From Prochlorococcus sp. AG-347-K16 (GTDB taxonomy: Bacteria > Cyanobacteriota > Cyanobacteriia > PCC-6307 > Cyanobiaceae), in NCBI GenBank assembly GCA_003281405.1, contig QCCD01000003.1, forward strand, positions 62,001 through 126,000: a DNA stretch of 64,000 nucleotides. The letters run 5' to 3'. Positions 39,054-50,654 of this stretch are shown here, piece by piece. Every line of letters begins with the position of its first letter. Within the stretch, counting starts at the first letter, position 1. The notes beneath the pieces are model-generated. The model made no database searches. It saw only the letters and a list, made by a program, of their open reading frames with translations, and was not told the origin of the DNA. A program made the translations under genes and the position numbers.

Positions 39054-39875
39054 CTAAGCAGCCGAGGAAGGGGCATTACTTACCTCAAGATTTTCTATAG
39101 GCAATTGAGCTAAGCCGCCATCAGGTATTATTCTCTTAATTTGAATTGGGCCATATAAAGAATTAATTTGTTTAATTTCAATTTTGTTTTCAGATGATAA
39201 AAATAATAAAGCCCAAAAAACTCCCAAACGATCTTTATCTAAATCATTTTTTACTACTGTTTGCCATTTATTGACTAAATATTCAAAATCTGTCCATTGT
39301 AATGCTTTTTCCCATCCTGCAATGAATTTCTCTAATGCTTTAGTAGTTTCTGGAAGTTTCTCGCGATGCGCTAATGACTTTACTTGAGAAATTAAAGCCT
39401 TATCAGAATATTTTTTATTTCTTTTTCTCTTCATGAGAAGAAGATCTTGGGTTTCTATAACTTCTGCTATGGACTCTAACTGACTTACAAGTTCTCCTAA
39501 TGTAGTTGTACGTTTAAGAATTGGTTGAGCGATGGATCTTCTCCTTAGATATTTTTCAGGATATTTTGGAATATCAAATTCTTTATCAATCCAATCTTGA
39601 TCATCCAAATCAAATTCATCTTCAAAATCGGAAGAATTTTCTTTGAAAACATCAGATTCCAAAACTTGAGCCTTGAGATTAACTAGTACGGAAGCCGCAA
39701 AAAATGCTTCGCTGGTCTCAGCTAAATCCTTATGATATGAGATTTGACTATTTGAAGATTGATTAAAAGTATATGAGTATTGCTCTAAAAAACTATCAAT
39801 AACACTTATTACATCAATATCCCATGGATCAAGCTCACCTTTACCTGCAGCGTCTTGAAGAAACTTAATCAACAA
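39054..39875 (-). CDS. scpA: Segregation and condensation protein A
   Basis: A ScpA kleisin that joins SMC and ScpB in chromosome compaction. The conserved N-terminal block LIKFLQDAAGKGELDPWDIDVISVID is clear. The middle contains an acidic linker (EFDLDDQDWIDKEFD) and the C-terminal winged-helix region LGVFWALLFLSSENKIEIKQ. The start is unsure: TTG at 39875 sits inside the first conserved helix. The frame stays open upstream for about 22 codons without ATG/GTG/TTG before a TGA, so a non-standard start or a small error is possible. Confidence 0.85.
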   Translation of the reverse strand: MLIKFLQDAAGKGELDPWDIDVISVIDSFLEQYSYTFNQSSNSQISYHKDLAETSEAFFAASVLVNLKAQVLESDVFKENSSDFEDEFDLDDQDWIDKEFDIPKYPEKYLRRRSIAQPILKRTTTLGELVSQLESIAEVIETQDLLLMKRKRNKKYSDKALISQVKSLAHREKLPETTKALEKFIAGWEKALQWTDFEYLVNKWQTVVKNDLDKDRLGVFWALLFLSSENKIEIKQINSLYGPIQIKRIIPDGGLAQLPIENLEVSNAPSSAA

Positions 39876-39998
39876 TCTAGGGCCTAATTGTTGCCTATCA
39901 ATAGGATTGAAATAAGATATTTTGAAATAGATAAAATCTACTCACAAGATATCTTTTAATTTATTTAATGCCAAATAATTTTGTATTAATTTAAAAAA

Positions 39999-41639
39999 TT
40001 ATATTTTTGGAGCTTTTAGGATGTCATTTGTTTTAGTTCCTGAAAAAATATTTGTTTTCACCGAACCTTTAACTGCAGTTAAATCTCGATCGACTAAATT
40101 ATTGATAGATGCAATGTAACTTTCAGTAACTAATCTTGGGTACAAACCTATTCCAATAATAGGTAAAAGTAAACAAGCAATAATATAAACTTCCCTTGGC
40201 TCCGCATCTATAAGTTTTCGTTCTTCAATTAATTTAGGATTTTCTTTACCAAAGAAAATTTCTCGTAACATTGAAAGAAGATAAATAGGTGTAAGTATTA
40301 CACCGATAGCAGCTAAAGAGGCCATGACTACCCTAAACGGAAGTGTATATACTTCATCAGTAACAAATCCTGTAAATACCATCAATTCGGAAACAAATCC
40401 ACTCATACCTGGCAAAGCCAGTGAAGCCAAAGAGCAAGCAGTCCATAGCGCAAACATGATTCTCATTTTTTGTCCTACACCACTCATTTCATCAAGTTTA
40501 AGAGTCTTTGTTCTGTCATAGGTTGCACCAACAAGAAAAAATAAACTTGCACCTATTAATCCATGACTAACCATTTGCAGCATAGCTCCGCTTGTTCCAA
40601 GGCTACTAAAACTCCCTATGCCAATAAGAACAAAACCCATATGACTTATTGAACTATATGCAATTTTTCTTTTAAGATTTCTTTGAGCAAAAGAAGTTAA
40701 TGCAGCATAAATTATATTGACCACCCCTAGAACTATTAATAATGGGGCAAATTGAGCATGAGCAACGGGTAATAATTGTGCATTAAATCTTAAAAGAGCA
40801 TATCCTCCCATCTTTAATAAAATTCCTGCTAAAAGCATATGAACAGGAGCTGTAGCCTCTCCATGAGCATCTGGAAGCCAAGTATGAAGAGGAACTATTG
40901 GTAGTTTGACGCCAAATGCAATTAAAAGCCCTATGTAACATAATATTTGGAATTTTTGACTAAAATCTTGAGCTGCTAAATGGGAAAATTCAAAGTTAGG
41001 AATTTCTGTACCATAGAAACCCATAGCCAACGCTGCCAGAAGAATGAAGATAGAACTGCCAGCTGTATAAATAATGAATTTTGTTGCTGCGTATTGTCGA
41101 TTTTTACCACCCCATATAGCTAATAATAAATAAACAGGAATTAACTCAAGTTCCCAAGTTAGAAAGAATAAAAGCATATCTTGTACAGCAAACACAGCAA
41201 TTTGCCCACCATCCATAACCAATATTAAAAAGAAAAATAACTTTGCTTTGAACTTGACTGGCCATGCAGCAAGAACTGCTAAAGCAGTTATGAAACTAGT
41301 CAACAATATTAACGGCATGGACATGCCATCAGCGCCAACAGACCAAGTAAGACCTAAATCAGGGAGCCAGCTAATATTTTCTTTCAGTTGAACATTTTCA
41401 TTACTAATATCAAAACCATTTATATATGAACCTACAGTTATTAGAAAAGTTATTAATGCAATAGACAATGCAAACCATCTCACCTCTTTGCCATCACCTT
41501 TATCTGGAAAAAAAGGTATCACAAATGCACTACCAATTGGAAATAAAATTGAAGCAGATAACCAAGGGAAATTAGATAATCCAGCTCCCAAAGTTACAAA
41601 CATTTGTGTCGCAAAATGTGTATCAAAATAAGTACTCAA
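39999..41639 (-). CDS. ndhD: NAD(P)H-quinone oxidoreductase subunit 4 (NdhD)
   Basis: A 546-residue antiporter-like proton-pumping subunit of NDH-1 with about 14 transmembrane helices. [30 protein letters not shown] holds the conserved Glu, and [41 protein letters not shown] the key Lys region. Its pairing with ndhF (85-bp gap) fits the NDH-1L form of NdhD1/NdhF1, working in respiration and cyclic flow, rather than a CO2-uptake form, which picocyanobacteria of this type usually lack. Confidence 0.94.
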   Translation of the reverse strand: MSTYFDTHFATQMFVTLGAGLSNFPWLSASILFPIGSAFVIPFFPDKGDGKEVRWFALSIALITFLITVGSYINGFDISNENVQLKENISWLPDLGLTWSVGADGMSMPLILLTSFITALAVLAAWPVKFKAKLFFFLILVMDGGQIAVFAVQDMLLFFLTWELELIPVYLLLAIWGGKNRQYAATKFIIYTAGSSIFILLAALAMGFYGTEIPNFEFSHLAAQDFSQKFQILCYIGLLIAFGVKLPIVPLHTWLPDAHGEATAPVHMLLAGILLKMGGYALLRFNAQLLPVAHAQFAPLLIVLGVVNIIYAALTSFAQRNLKRKIAYSSISHMGFVLIGIGSFSSLGTSGAMLQMVSHGLIGASLFFLVGATYDRTKTLKLDEMSGVGQKMRIMFALWTACSLASLALPGMSGFVSELMVFTGFVTDEVYTLPFRVVMASLAAIGVILTPIYLLSMLREIFFGKENPKLIEERKLIDAEPREVYIIACLLLPIIGIGLYPRLVTESYIASINNLVDRDLTAVKGSVKTNIFSGTKTNDILKAPKI

Positions 41640-41724
41640 TTTAATAATAAATTTATCTTAAATAAAGTCTAGAAATTTTCTGTATTTTTTCACCCCAATG
41701 AACAGTGAAGACACACAATTGTAA

Positions 41725-43749
41725 TTAAGATACTTGAGGAGTTTGAAAACCAAATATAGCAACTAGTAAAATTACGCCTCCAAAAACAATAAGTGCATAA
41801 AACTGAGCCCTACCTGTCTCAAAATATTTTAAACCTTCTCCACTACCTAAAGTTACAAGTCCAGTAAGATTTACGACACCATCAACAACCTTAGAATCAA
41901 CCTCTAAAACTTCTTTAGCAAGTTTTCTACTACCCTTAACAAAAAGTTTTTCATTAATATCATCGAGATACCATTTATTGGATAAAAATCGATTGATGCT
42001 AGGAAACTTTTCGGCAAATAAAACTGATAAATTAATTTTTTTCACAAAATATGCCTGATAAGCAATAATGATTCCAGCTGATGCAATAACTACTGACGCA
42101 ATTGCTAAAGGCAAAAATTCTTTTAATTCGAAAGCTTTTGCAGCAGCCTCTGCTTCTTCAGGATCTAGTAAATTTGCAATTTTGCTATCCCATGGAAGTC
42201 CCATAAAACCAATAATTATAGACGGTACAGCAAGAAATACCAAGGGAAATGTCATGGACCAAGGCGACTCATGAATAGAGCCATGTTCTTCTTCATGTTC
42301 TTCTTCGTTTTCTTCATCTAAGTTTGTTTTAGAGGCTATTAAAAGCTCTTTTTGTAATTCTTTATTCTCCCCTCTGAAATCTCCTTCAAATGTCAAGAAA
42401 TAAAGCCTAAACATATAAAAAGCAGTCATACCAGCTGTTAGAAATCCTACGAACCAAAAAGCTGGAAATGATATAAAAGCATTTCCGAGTATCTCGTCTT
42501 TACTCCAAAAACCTGCTAATGGGGGGATTCCACTAATTGCTACACAACCTATTAAAAAAGTTTTTGATGTGTAGGGCATTTTTTTTCTTAAACCGCCCAT
42601 CAATCTCATATCTTGAGCTAATACAGGCTGATGGCCAACTACTTCTTCCATAGCATGTATTACTGAGCCAGATCCTAAAAATAGCATTGCTTTAAAGCAA
42701 GCATGAGTCACTAGATGAAAAATTCCTGCTACTGGTGCTCCACAACCCATTGCGAGCATCATATAACCAAGCTGAGAAACTGTGCTATACGCTAAACCTT
42801 TTTTTAAATCCATCTGTGTCAAAGCTATAGAGGCTCCTAAAAAACAAGTAATGGTGCCAACCAAAGCAATAATGAACTGAATAGAGGGGAAAATTGAATA
42901 CAAGGGTTGAAGTCTTGCTACAAGAAATATTCCTGCTGCAACCATTGTTGCAGCATGGATAAGTGCAGAGATAGGTGTTGGGCCTTCCATCGCATCAGGC
43001 AACCACACATGAAGAGGAAACTGAGCAGATTTTGCCATTGGCCCTAAAAAAACTAAAAAACAAAGTAGTAAAGCAGCCCAAATGGGTATCGAATTGTCAG
43101 ATATTGATTGAGAAATACCAATAGCTATTTCATTAAAGTCAAAACTATTTGTTGCCCAAAATAGACCAAGAATACCTAGTAATAATCCGAAATCTCCTAC
43201 TCTATTAACAACAAATGCTTTTTGTGCAGCGTGTGCAGCGCCATCTCTGTCGTACCAAAAACCAACCAATAAGTAAGAACACATTCCAACTAGTTCCCAA
43301 AAAACGTAAATTTCTAGTAAATTTGGGCTAACTATTAACCCCATCATTGAACTACTAAATAATGCTAAATATGTAAAAAATCTGACATAACCTTTGTCAT
43401 GAGACATATAGCCATGAGAGTAAATCATTACCAGCAAAGTTATAGTAGTTACTAAAGCAAGCATTACACTTCCCAAAGGATCAAGGACAAAACCCATTGG
43501 AATTGTGAAATCGCCAGCGTTGGCCCATACAAATAATTTTTCAACTGATTGATAACCATTAACTTGTTCAATCAAAGCTTTATAACTAATTACCGCAGAA
43601 ATCCCTACGAAAGAAATTAGACCTACAGAAACAATTTCTCTAGAATTATTAATTCTCTTGTTGATACTTATTAGTCCTAAGCCAGAAAATACCGCTCCAA
43701 TAAGTGGGAAAACAGGAATTAACCAGGCAATTTCTGAAGCTTGAGCCAT
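41725..43749 (-). CDS. ndhF: NAD(P)H-quinone oxidoreductase subunit 5 (NdhF)
   Basis: A 674-residue antiporter-like subunit with about 16 transmembrane helices, including the C-terminal lateral helix. The core block AKSAQFPLHVWLPDAMEGPTPISALIHAATMVAAGIFLVARL is intact. A notable acidic and His-rich loop sits near residues 475-490 (DEENEEEHEEEHG), facing one side of the membrane. Upstream is the Z-ISO-like gene (33 bp). It is placed at the distal end of the membrane arm. Confidence 0.95.
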   Translation of the reverse strand: MAQASEIAWLIPVFPLIGAVFSGLGLISINKRINNSREIVSVGLISFVGISAVISYKALIEQVNGYQSVEKLFVWANAGDFTIPMGFVLDPLGSVMLALVTTITLLVMIYSHGYMSHDKGYVRFFTYLALFSSSMMGLIVSPNLLEIYVFWELVGMCSYLLVGFWYDRDGAAHAAQKAFVVNRVGDFGLLLGILGLFWATNSFDFNEIAIGISQSISDNSIPIWAALLLCFLVFLGPMAKSAQFPLHVWLPDAMEGPTPISALIHAATMVAAGIFLVARLQPLYSIFPSIQFIIALVGTITCFLGASIALTQMDLKKGLAYSTVSQLGYMMLAMGCGAPVAGIFHLVTHACFKAMLFLGSGSVIHAMEEVVGHQPVLAQDMRLMGGLRKKMPYTSKTFLIGCVAISGIPPLAGFWSKDEILGNAFISFPAFWFVGFLTAGMTAFYMFRLYFLTFEGDFRGENKELQKELLIASKTNLDEENEEEHEEEHGSIHESPWSMTFPLVFLAVPSIIIGFMGLPWDSKIANLLDPEEAEAAAKAFELKEFLPLAIASVVIASAGIIIAYQAYFVKKINLSVLFAEKFPSINRFLSNKWYLDDINEKLFVKGSRKLAKEVLEVDSKVVDGVVNLTGLVTLGSGEGLKYFETGRAQFYALIVFGGVILLVAIFGFQTPQVS

Positions 43750-43782
43750 TTTTTAAAGAACTTATAAATAGATTTTAAACTG

Positions 43783-44511
43783 TCAATTGAAAAATTCAGA
43801 CAAAAATGATGAATTAAATGTTTTAACAGCAACATTTATATACTGATGAGACCACCAAAGTACTCCTATTGAAATCAATATTCCAAGTTGAGATAACCTA
43901 AAAAATTCTTTAATCCTAAATTCTTGCCTTCCTTCAAGTATTGCCATAAAGGGAATTATAGAAGTATTTTTTTTAAACTTTTCAAATTCTTCTCCAAATC
44001 TATTTGCTAATCTCTTATCCCCATGCCAGATTGCAAAAAGATGATGCAAAATTAGGCCAATAGAAGTTATTAATGTGAATGATGTCCCAATCCATAAAGT
44101 ATGAGCAAAGCACCAAATTATCTGACCAAATGCTTGTGGATGCCTTGTAATTCTCATTATCCCAGTTCCATAAATTCGTACTTGAGGTTTTAAAACCGAA
44201 GGAATTTCTAGCAAATTGTAAGTAGCGGGATATAAAAATAAAAAACTTATTGCAGTTAAAAACCAAACCACTATAAAAACGAAATTATTACCTTGTAAAT
44301 TCCATAATCTTATTCCATCATATCTATGAGCTAAAAAATAACTAATCAAGATAATTGCAGATGGCAAACTTAAAAAAACAAAACATAAACGCCATAACCT
44401 TGGACCCATAAGAGACTCTGCTTTAATTCTTAATGCAGCTCCTCCACTATGAATTACCGCAAAAATCAGAATCAAGATCAGGATTATTAAAGAAGTTTTA
44501 TGAGTCTCCAT
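43783..44511 (-). CDS. NnrU-family protein, putative 15-cis-zeta-carotene isomerase (Z-ISO)
   Basis: A 242-residue membrane protein with about six transmembrane helices of the NnrU family. Blocks HSGGAALR, ESLMGPRLWRLCFVFLSLP, HRYDGIRLWNLQG, FLYPATYNLLEI, TGIMRITRHPQAFGQIIWCFAHTLWIG and HHLFAIWHGDKRL agree closely with plant Z-ISO as I remember it. The His residues expected to bind heme b (HPQ, HH) are kept. Z-ISO isomerises the 15-cis double bond of zeta-carotene between PDS and ZDS. crtP (PDS) and crtB lie 2-4 kb away. It shares a 83-bp divergent promoter region with the LysR regulator. Confidence 0.75.
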   Translation of the reverse strand: METHKTSLIILILILIFAVIHSGGAALRIKAESLMGPRLWRLCFVFLSLPSAIILISYFLAHRYDGIRLWNLQGNNFVFIVVWFLTAISFLFLYPATYNLLEIPSVLKPQVRIYGTGIMRITRHPQAFGQIIWCFAHTLWIGTSFTLITSIGLILHHLFAIWHGDKRLANRFGEEFEKFKKNTSIIPFMAILEGRQEFRIKEFFRLSQLGILISIGVLWWSHQYINVAVKTFNSSFLSEFFN

Positions 44512-44517
44512 ATATTT

Positions 44518-44535
44518 AAATTATTCAAATAATTT
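44518..44535. promoter_or_regulatory. Palindrome 1 in the Z-ISO / LysR divergent promoter
   Basis: AAATTATTCAAATAATTT is a perfect 8-base inverted repeat with a 2-base spacer, 6 bp from the Z-ISO start. Pure AT content lowers its weight, but a second palindrome with the same geometry lies 14 bp away. Confidence 0.35.
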
Positions 44536-44548
44536 TTGTTCTTAACAA

Positions 44549-44566
44549 TAATGCTTCTAAGCATTA
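44549..44566. promoter_or_regulatory. Palindrome 2, possible LysR-type operator
   Basis: TAATGCTTCTAAGCATTA is a perfect 8-base inverted repeat with a 2-base spacer and contains the T-N11-A geometry usual for LysR regulators. It lies 29 bp before the LysR gene start, where autoregulatory sites of this class are commonly found. It is the best candidate operator in the window. Confidence 0.5.
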
Positions 44567-44594
44567 GAATTATAAGTAATTGTAGGCATAATAG

Positions 44595-45539
44595 ATGCCA
44601 GAATTACCATTTACTCTAGACCAATTAAGAATACTAAAAGCTATAGCAGCTCAAGGTAGTTTCAAAAAAGCTGCAGACGTATTGTATGTAACCCAACCTG
44701 CAGTGAGTTTACAAATACAAAATCTAGAAAAACAACTTGAAATCACAATTTTCGATAGAGGTGGTAGGAAAGCTCTATTGACTGAAGCCGGGAGATTATT
44801 ACTCGAATATTGTGAACGAATTTTGAATCAATGCGACGAAGCTTGTAAAGCTATTGAAGATTTAAATAGTCTAAAAGGAGGAACTCTTGTCATTGGAGCC
44901 AGCCAAACAACTGGTACCTATTTAATGCCTAGAATGATAGGACTGTTCAGACAAAAATATCCTGATGTATCTGTTCAACTTCAAGTTCATAGCACTAGAA
45001 GAACTGGTTGGAGTGTTGCCAATGGACAAATTGACTTAGCCATTATTGGCGGACAATTATCTGGAGATTTAGAAAATTTGCTTCAAGTAATTCCATATGC
45101 CACAGATGAATTGGCATTAGTTTTACCATCTAAACATCCACTCTCCACCAAAAGAGAGCTTTTGAAAGAAGATTTATACAAATTAAATTTTGTAACATTA
45201 GACTCTCAATCTACAACAAGAAAAGTTGTTGATAAACTTCTTCAAGATTCTGGGCTTGATCTTCAAAGATTAAAAATTGAGATGGAACTTAACTCTCTTG
45301 AAGCAATTAAAAATGCAGTTCAATCAGGTTTAGGCGCTTCTTTTTTACCTGTTGTTTCTATTGAAAGAGAATTATCGGCTGGAACAATCCATAAAGCATT
45401 CGTTGCTGACTTAGAGGTTAAAAGAGAACTTAAATTAATTACTAATCCTTCAAGATATACATCAAGAGCATCAGAAGTGTTTAAGAAAAATATCCTTCCT
45501 CAATTTGCTAGTCTAGAAAGCCCTTTAAAGCAAAGATAA
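44595..45539 (+). CDS. rbcR: LysR-type regulator, RbcR/NdhR-like
   Basis: A 314-residue LysR regulator. The N-terminal winged helix-turn-helix (about 5-65: [41 protein letters not shown]) is followed by a linker helix and a periplasmic-binding-like effector domain (about 95-300) beginning [18 protein letters not shown]. This matches the cyanobacterial RbcR/CmpR/NdhR (CcmR) group, which control carbon fixation genes using metabolites. RbcR is the likely member in a minimal genome. It is divergent from Z-ISO and close to ndhF, ndhD and ndhM, which may be targets. Confidence 0.8.
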   Translation: MPELPFTLDQLRILKAIAAQGSFKKAADVLYVTQPAVSLQIQNLEKQLEITIFDRGGRKALLTEAGRLLLEYCERILNQCDEACKAIEDLNSLKGGTLVIGASQTTGTYLMPRMIGLFRQKYPDVSVQLQVHSTRRTGWSVANGQIDLAIIGGQLSGDLENLLQVIPYATDELALVLPSKHPLSTKRELLKEDLYKLNFVTLDSQSTTRKVVDKLLQDSGLDLQRLKIEMELNSLEAIKNAVQSGLGASFLPVVSIERELSAGTIHKAFVADLEVKRELKLITNPSRYTSRASEVFKKNILPQFASLESPLKQR

Positions 45540-45545
45540 TTTTTA

Positions 45546-46169
45546 TCAAAACTGAATTGCTTCTTTGTTAATGCCTACCCCTCCGTCTTCTGCTTGTCCA
45601 TCTCCTTTTATTATAAATTTATTTTCATTTACATCGGTCTGATATACGCACTTAACTATTGGCTTATCTCTTATAGATCCAATATAAGCAAAAGTATTCA
45701 TCCTTTGCTTGCATTCTCTTACATCTTCATTACTAATTGCGCCCTGTTTTTGTAAAACTGTCCAATTCTCTCTTCTAATCACACAACCTGGCTGGAGAGC
45801 TGGTTGCGTTACAAAACTCGTAGATGGATTCAGAGTAGTATACATTTCAACATCAATTACGAAAGCACTAGCTCCCCATTGTCTGCAAAATTCGGGATCT
45901 GGAACAGCCATATCTAGTTGTTGTTGGCTAGCTATGTTTCCCTGTCCGCCATCTGTTGTACTGGTAATAGCGCTTCCGATACCAACTCCTAAAATTAGTA
46001 CTCCCGCAAGTACGGCAATGGTTCCTGTACTGAAATTGATCTTTTGTTCAGAAGAAGCAGGCAATTTACCATTTACTCGTCCATAAGAATCAATATCTCT
46101 TTGATTTGGAGGATAATAACTTCTATTTGGTCCTCTCCTGGACCTTCTATTTGAGGATGATCTATTCAC
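45546..46169 (-). CDS. DUF3172 single-pass membrane protein
   Basis: A 207-residue protein with a basic Arg/Asn/Ser-rich N-terminus ([18 protein letters not shown]), one transmembrane helix at about 48-70 ([19 protein letters not shown]), and a soluble domain with conserved Cys residues ([38 protein letters not shown]). This is the DUF3172 pattern found in cyanobacteria; function is unknown. The start is GTG overlapping the ndhM stop (GTGA), so it is translated with ndhM and may relate to NDH-1 or thylakoid function. Confidence 0.78.
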   Translation of the reverse strand: MNRSSSNRRSRRGPNRSYYPPNQRDIDSYGRVNGKLPASSEQKINFSTGTIAVLAGVLILGVGIGSAITSTTDGGQGNIASQQQLDMAVPDPEFCRQWGASAFVIDVEMYTTLNPSTSFVTQPALQPGCVIRRENWTVLQKQGAISNEDVRECKQRMNTFAYIGSIRDKPIVKCVYQTDVNENKFIIKGDGQAEDGGVGINKEAIQF

Positions 46170-46513
46170 AGCACTTCATTTGTCTTTGGTAAACCCATTG
46201 AATAGTTCATCACTCTACATTCAGGGTTATAACTTATCTGACCATTTTGAAGCAAAAATTTGATTAAACCTTCGATTTCTGATCCTATCTTTCGAAGTTC
46301 ATAATCATCTAAGTCCCTTCCTGCTCTCTCTTTAATTAATACATTGAATTTTTCATTTATTTTGTTCAGAGAATCTTCGTTCCAAATAAATTCGTTATCC
46401 GGATCTAAATCAAGGGTTAGTTTGTTGGGATGAAACTGTAATTCGTTATCAACTACTTCAGCAGTAAAAATTCTTACATGTCTAGTTGTGGATTTTAAAA
46501 GCATTTTTTCCAT
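46166..46513 (-). CDS. ndhM: NAD(P)H-quinone oxidoreductase subunit M (NdhM)
   Basis: A 115-residue oxygenic-photosynthesis-specific subunit of NDH-1 in the peripheral arm. Recognisable parts are [50 protein letters not shown] and [13 protein letters not shown]. It lies upstream of the DUF3172 gene with a 4-base overlap and is divergent from crtP. Confidence 0.93.
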   Translation of the reverse strand: MEKMLLKSTTRHVRIFTAEVVDNELQFHPNKLTLDLDPDNEFIWNEDSLNKINEKFNVLIKERAGRDLDDYELRKIGSEIEGLIKFLLQNGQISYNPECRVMNYSMGLPKTNEVL

Positions 46514-46561
46514 AATTTTACGAAATAATCAACGAAAAAAATTATTATGTTCTAACTTTAA

Positions 46562-48004
<1,443 letters not shown>

Positions 48005-48036
48005 CTTGTACAAACCCTTTTATTAGTTAAAACTTT

Positions 48037-48945
48037 TTGAAAAATTCAATTTCTCAACTAGAACAAGCCTACGAGATATGCCGAAAAGAAACTCAACAAT
48101 GGGCTAAAACCTTTTACTTGGGTACTCTTTTATTACCTCAAGAGAAGAGAAAAGCTATTTGGGCTATCTATGTATGGTGTAGAAGAACAGATGAAATAAT
48201 GGATAGTGTAGAAGCCTCAAATAAATCGCAAAATGAGCTCTCAGACAGTCTAGATGAATGGGAAGAAAATACTAAAAATGTATTTAAAGGGAATATTAAA
48301 TCTGAATTAGACTCGGTTTTATTAGATACGATCAAGAAATATCCACAAAGTATTAAACCTTATCTAGACATGATAGATGGCCAGAGAATGGATCTGAATA
48401 AATTTAGATACAAAGATTTTGATGAATTAAAACTCTATTGTTATAGAGTCGCTGGGACTGTTGGTTTAATGACTCAAAATGTGATGGGGATTGATAGCGC
48501 TTATACATCCGCCCCGTGGAGTGCCATGCCTGATCCCTCCGAAGCAGCTATAGCTCTAGGAATTGCTAATCAATTAACAAATATATTGAGAGATGTTGGA
48601 GAAGATAGACAAAGAGGAAGAATTTATCTCCCACAAGCTGATATTGAAAAATTTAATTATTCTGAAGAAGAACTTTTAAAAGGAAAAATAAACAAGGAGT
48701 GGAAAGCACTAATGAACTTTCAATTAACTAGAGCTCGAGAATGGTTCCAAAAGTCTGAGGATGGCATTAAGTGGTTATCTTCTGACGCGAGATGGCCAGT
48801 ATGGACATCTTTACGCCTTTACAGAGGAATATTAGATTCTATTGAAAGATTAGATTATGATGTTTTTAATAATAGGGCTTTTGTAAAAAATTCAGTAAAA
48901 GCTCTTGAGATTCCAATATCATTTTTAATTTCTCGAATTAAATAA
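48037..48945 (+). CDS. crtB: Phytoene synthase
   Basis: A 302-residue head-to-head prenyl synthase joining two geranylgeranyl diphosphates to phytoene. The two aspartate-rich motifs are RRTDEIMDS and LRDVGEDRQRGRIYLP, binding Mg-diphosphate. The start is TTG at 48037. Downstream, the RNA-binding protein gene converges with no gap. Together with crtP and perhaps the Z-ISO homologue it covers the early carotenoid pathway. Confidence 0.96.
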   Translation: MKNSISQLEQAYEICRKETQQWAKTFYLGTLLLPQEKRKAIWAIYVWCRRTDEIMDSVEASNKSQNELSDSLDEWEENTKNVFKGNIKSELDSVLLDTIKKYPQSIKPYLDMIDGQRMDLNKFRYKDFDELKLYCYRVAGTVGLMTQNVMGIDSAYTSAPWSAMPDPSEAAIALGIANQLTNILRDVGEDRQRGRIYLPQADIEKFNYSEEELLKGKINKEWKALMNFQLTRAREWFQKSEDGIKWLSSDARWPVWTSLRLYRGILDSIERLDYDVFNNRAFVKNSVKALEIPISFLISRIK

Positions 48946-49365
48946 CTAAGCTGGAGTCTTCTGATTAGCTAACAAATCTTTTAATTTAGATAATTCTCCA
49001 GCCCATCTTGGATCAGGAGCTTCTAAGTTGGGAGCATCACTGTGAACAATTTTCTTAAAGTCTTTCTTTTTCTTATTATTCTTTAATTTTCCACTATTTC
49101 TTTTGTTTGAAGCAGAATCTTTCTTTTCTGATAGCTCTACTCTTAATTTAGAACCATTAAATTCAAAACCATTTAACTTTTGAATTAATAAATTAGCATT
49201 ATCTTCATTGTTAGTTGTGGCAAAACCAAAACCCCTGCATTCCTTAGTTTCCTTATCTAGAACTGCTTTAAATCTGATCGAATCAGAAACTGACTTTAAA
49301 AGTGTATCAAATTCTTTTGGATTAAATCCTTGTGGTAAGTTGCCAATGTAAATGCGAATGCTCAT
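48946..49365 (-). CDS. RRM-type RNA-binding protein
   Basis: A 139-residue protein with one RNA-recognition motif (about 1-80). RNP2 reads IYIGNL and RNP1 reads CRGFGFATT. The tail is basic and low complexity (KRNSGKLKNNKKKKDFKK), then ends with LEAPDPRWAGELSKLKDLL. Cyanobacterial Rbp proteins of this kind bind RNA and are often cold-induced or direct mRNAs to membranes. The RNA targets here are unknown. Confidence 0.9.
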   Translation of the reverse strand: MSIRIYIGNLPQGFNPKEFDTLLKSVSDSIRFKAVLDKETKECRGFGFATTNNEDNANLLIQKLNGFEFNGSKLRVELSEKKDSASNKRNSGKLKNNKKKKDFKKIVHSDAPNLEAPDPRWAGELSKLKDLLANQKTPA

Positions 49366-49422
49366 AAATTTTAAAAATGATTTTGAAGTCTGAACTTCTA
49401 AACAAAACTAAGCTATGTGTAT

Positions 49423-50640
49423 TTAATCACATTTTGGTGCATTTTGTTCAATCCATCGCTTTGCTTTATAAATAGCTTCATCAAAATTATTCAATCTTTT
49501 ATACGCAAGTTCTTTAGAAAGATACTGTAAAAGCTCTCCTAAGATAGGCCCATCTTTAATTTGTAAATTTTTTTTTATCACGTCACCATTAAGTAAGTTT
49601 GAAGGATGAAATAATTTATCATTGTTGTCACGCCATCTATGAAGCCAATCTAATCGTAAGTTTTTAGGTAAATAAACTATAAATAATGGAAGAAACATCT
49701 CTAATTCTTGATGTAGTGTAAATCTGTCTGATTCAGTTAATTGAGAGATGTTTTTTTTCTCCAACAAAAAATGCCATTTTCGTAATAACTTTGTTTTTGC
49801 AATTTCAGCTTTACTAAATTTAAGTTTCTCTAAAGATACAACATCTAAAATTTGAGCAATAAAAAATGATGGTAAAAACTTTTCTTTTTCTTCCTGATTA
49901 AGTTCTGCATAATTAATTTTCTCTAAATCCAAAAAAAAAGAATCTTTAGATAAATTATCAATACCAAATATATTAAATTTTTTTATCAGTAATACTGCTT
50001 CAAGAGCATTCGCTCCATTTACTATTTTCTGTATTTCATAATTAATTCTCTCTTTAGCAGCAAGATATAATTTCACTTTATTTTTTTTTATATAAGTAAT
50101 TAAATTTTGATCAATTTTAAATTTCAATTCTGAAACAAATCGAAAACATCTTAATATTCGCAAAGGATCATTTAATAAATTTTTTTCAGAATGAGTTCTT
50201 AGCAAAGAAATTTCTAGATCTTTAAGCCCATTTAATGGATCTAACAAACATTTCTTATCTAATAAAAAAGCAATTGAATTAATCGAAAAGTCTCTAGAAC
50301 ACAAATCTCCTTCTACCGTAGATGAAACCTGATTAGCAATATCAATATCAATATGATTAAGGAAAATTCTCACTACTTCTCTTTTTTTATCTAAAATTAT
50401 AAATTTTGATTCAATATTTTCTGCAATCTTTTTCCCAATTTCAATTGCATTTAAAGGTACCACAATATCAATATCTACCTTTTCAGTTTTCCTTCCCAAA
50501 ATAATATCCCTTATGTAACCACCAACCAAATATGATCCTTTAGGTAAAAAACCTAATATAAAATCCAAATCATGAAATTTTATACTTTTTTCTAATTCAT
50601 CAATAATTAGTGTATGATTTGTGTGAATTCTATTTTTCAT
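49423..50640 (-). CDS. cca: CCA tRNA nucleotidyltransferase / poly(A) polymerase family
   Basis: A 405-residue class II nucleotidyltransferase. The head domain has YLVGGYIRDIILGRKTEKVDIDIVV with the DxD metal site, followed by CSRDFSINSIAFLL, DPLNGLKDL and DPLRILRCFRFVSELKF. It adds or repairs the 3' CCA end of tRNA; some cyanobacteria split A-adding and CC-adding roles, so exact activity is unsure. Its start codon is only 14 bp from that of divergent ycf34. Confidence 0.88.
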   Translation of the reverse strand: MKNRIHTNHTLIIDELEKSIKFHDLDFILGFLPKGSYLVGGYIRDIILGRKTEKVDIDIVVPLNAIEIGKKIAENIESKFIILDKKREVVRIFLNHIDIDIANQVSSTVEGDLCSRDFSINSIAFLLDKKCLLDPLNGLKDLEISLLRTHSEKNLLNDPLRILRCFRFVSELKFKIDQNLITYIKKNKVKLYLAAKERINYEIQKIVNGANALEAVLLIKKFNIFGIDNLSKDSFFLDLEKINYAELNQEEKEKFLPSFFIAQILDVVSLEKLKFSKAEIAKTKLLRKWHFLLEKKNISQLTESDRFTLHQELEMFLPLFIVYLPKNLRLDWLHRWRDNNDKLFHPSNLLNGDVIKKNLQIKDGPILGELLQYLSKELAYKRLNNFDEAIYKAKRWIEQNAPKCD

Positions 50641-50654
50641 TTTACTTATTTATT

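Noticed and set aside
50610-50654. Longer ycf34 start at 50610
   Set aside because: Overlaps the cca start region and adds hydrophobic residues not like Ycf34, which begins MCIC.
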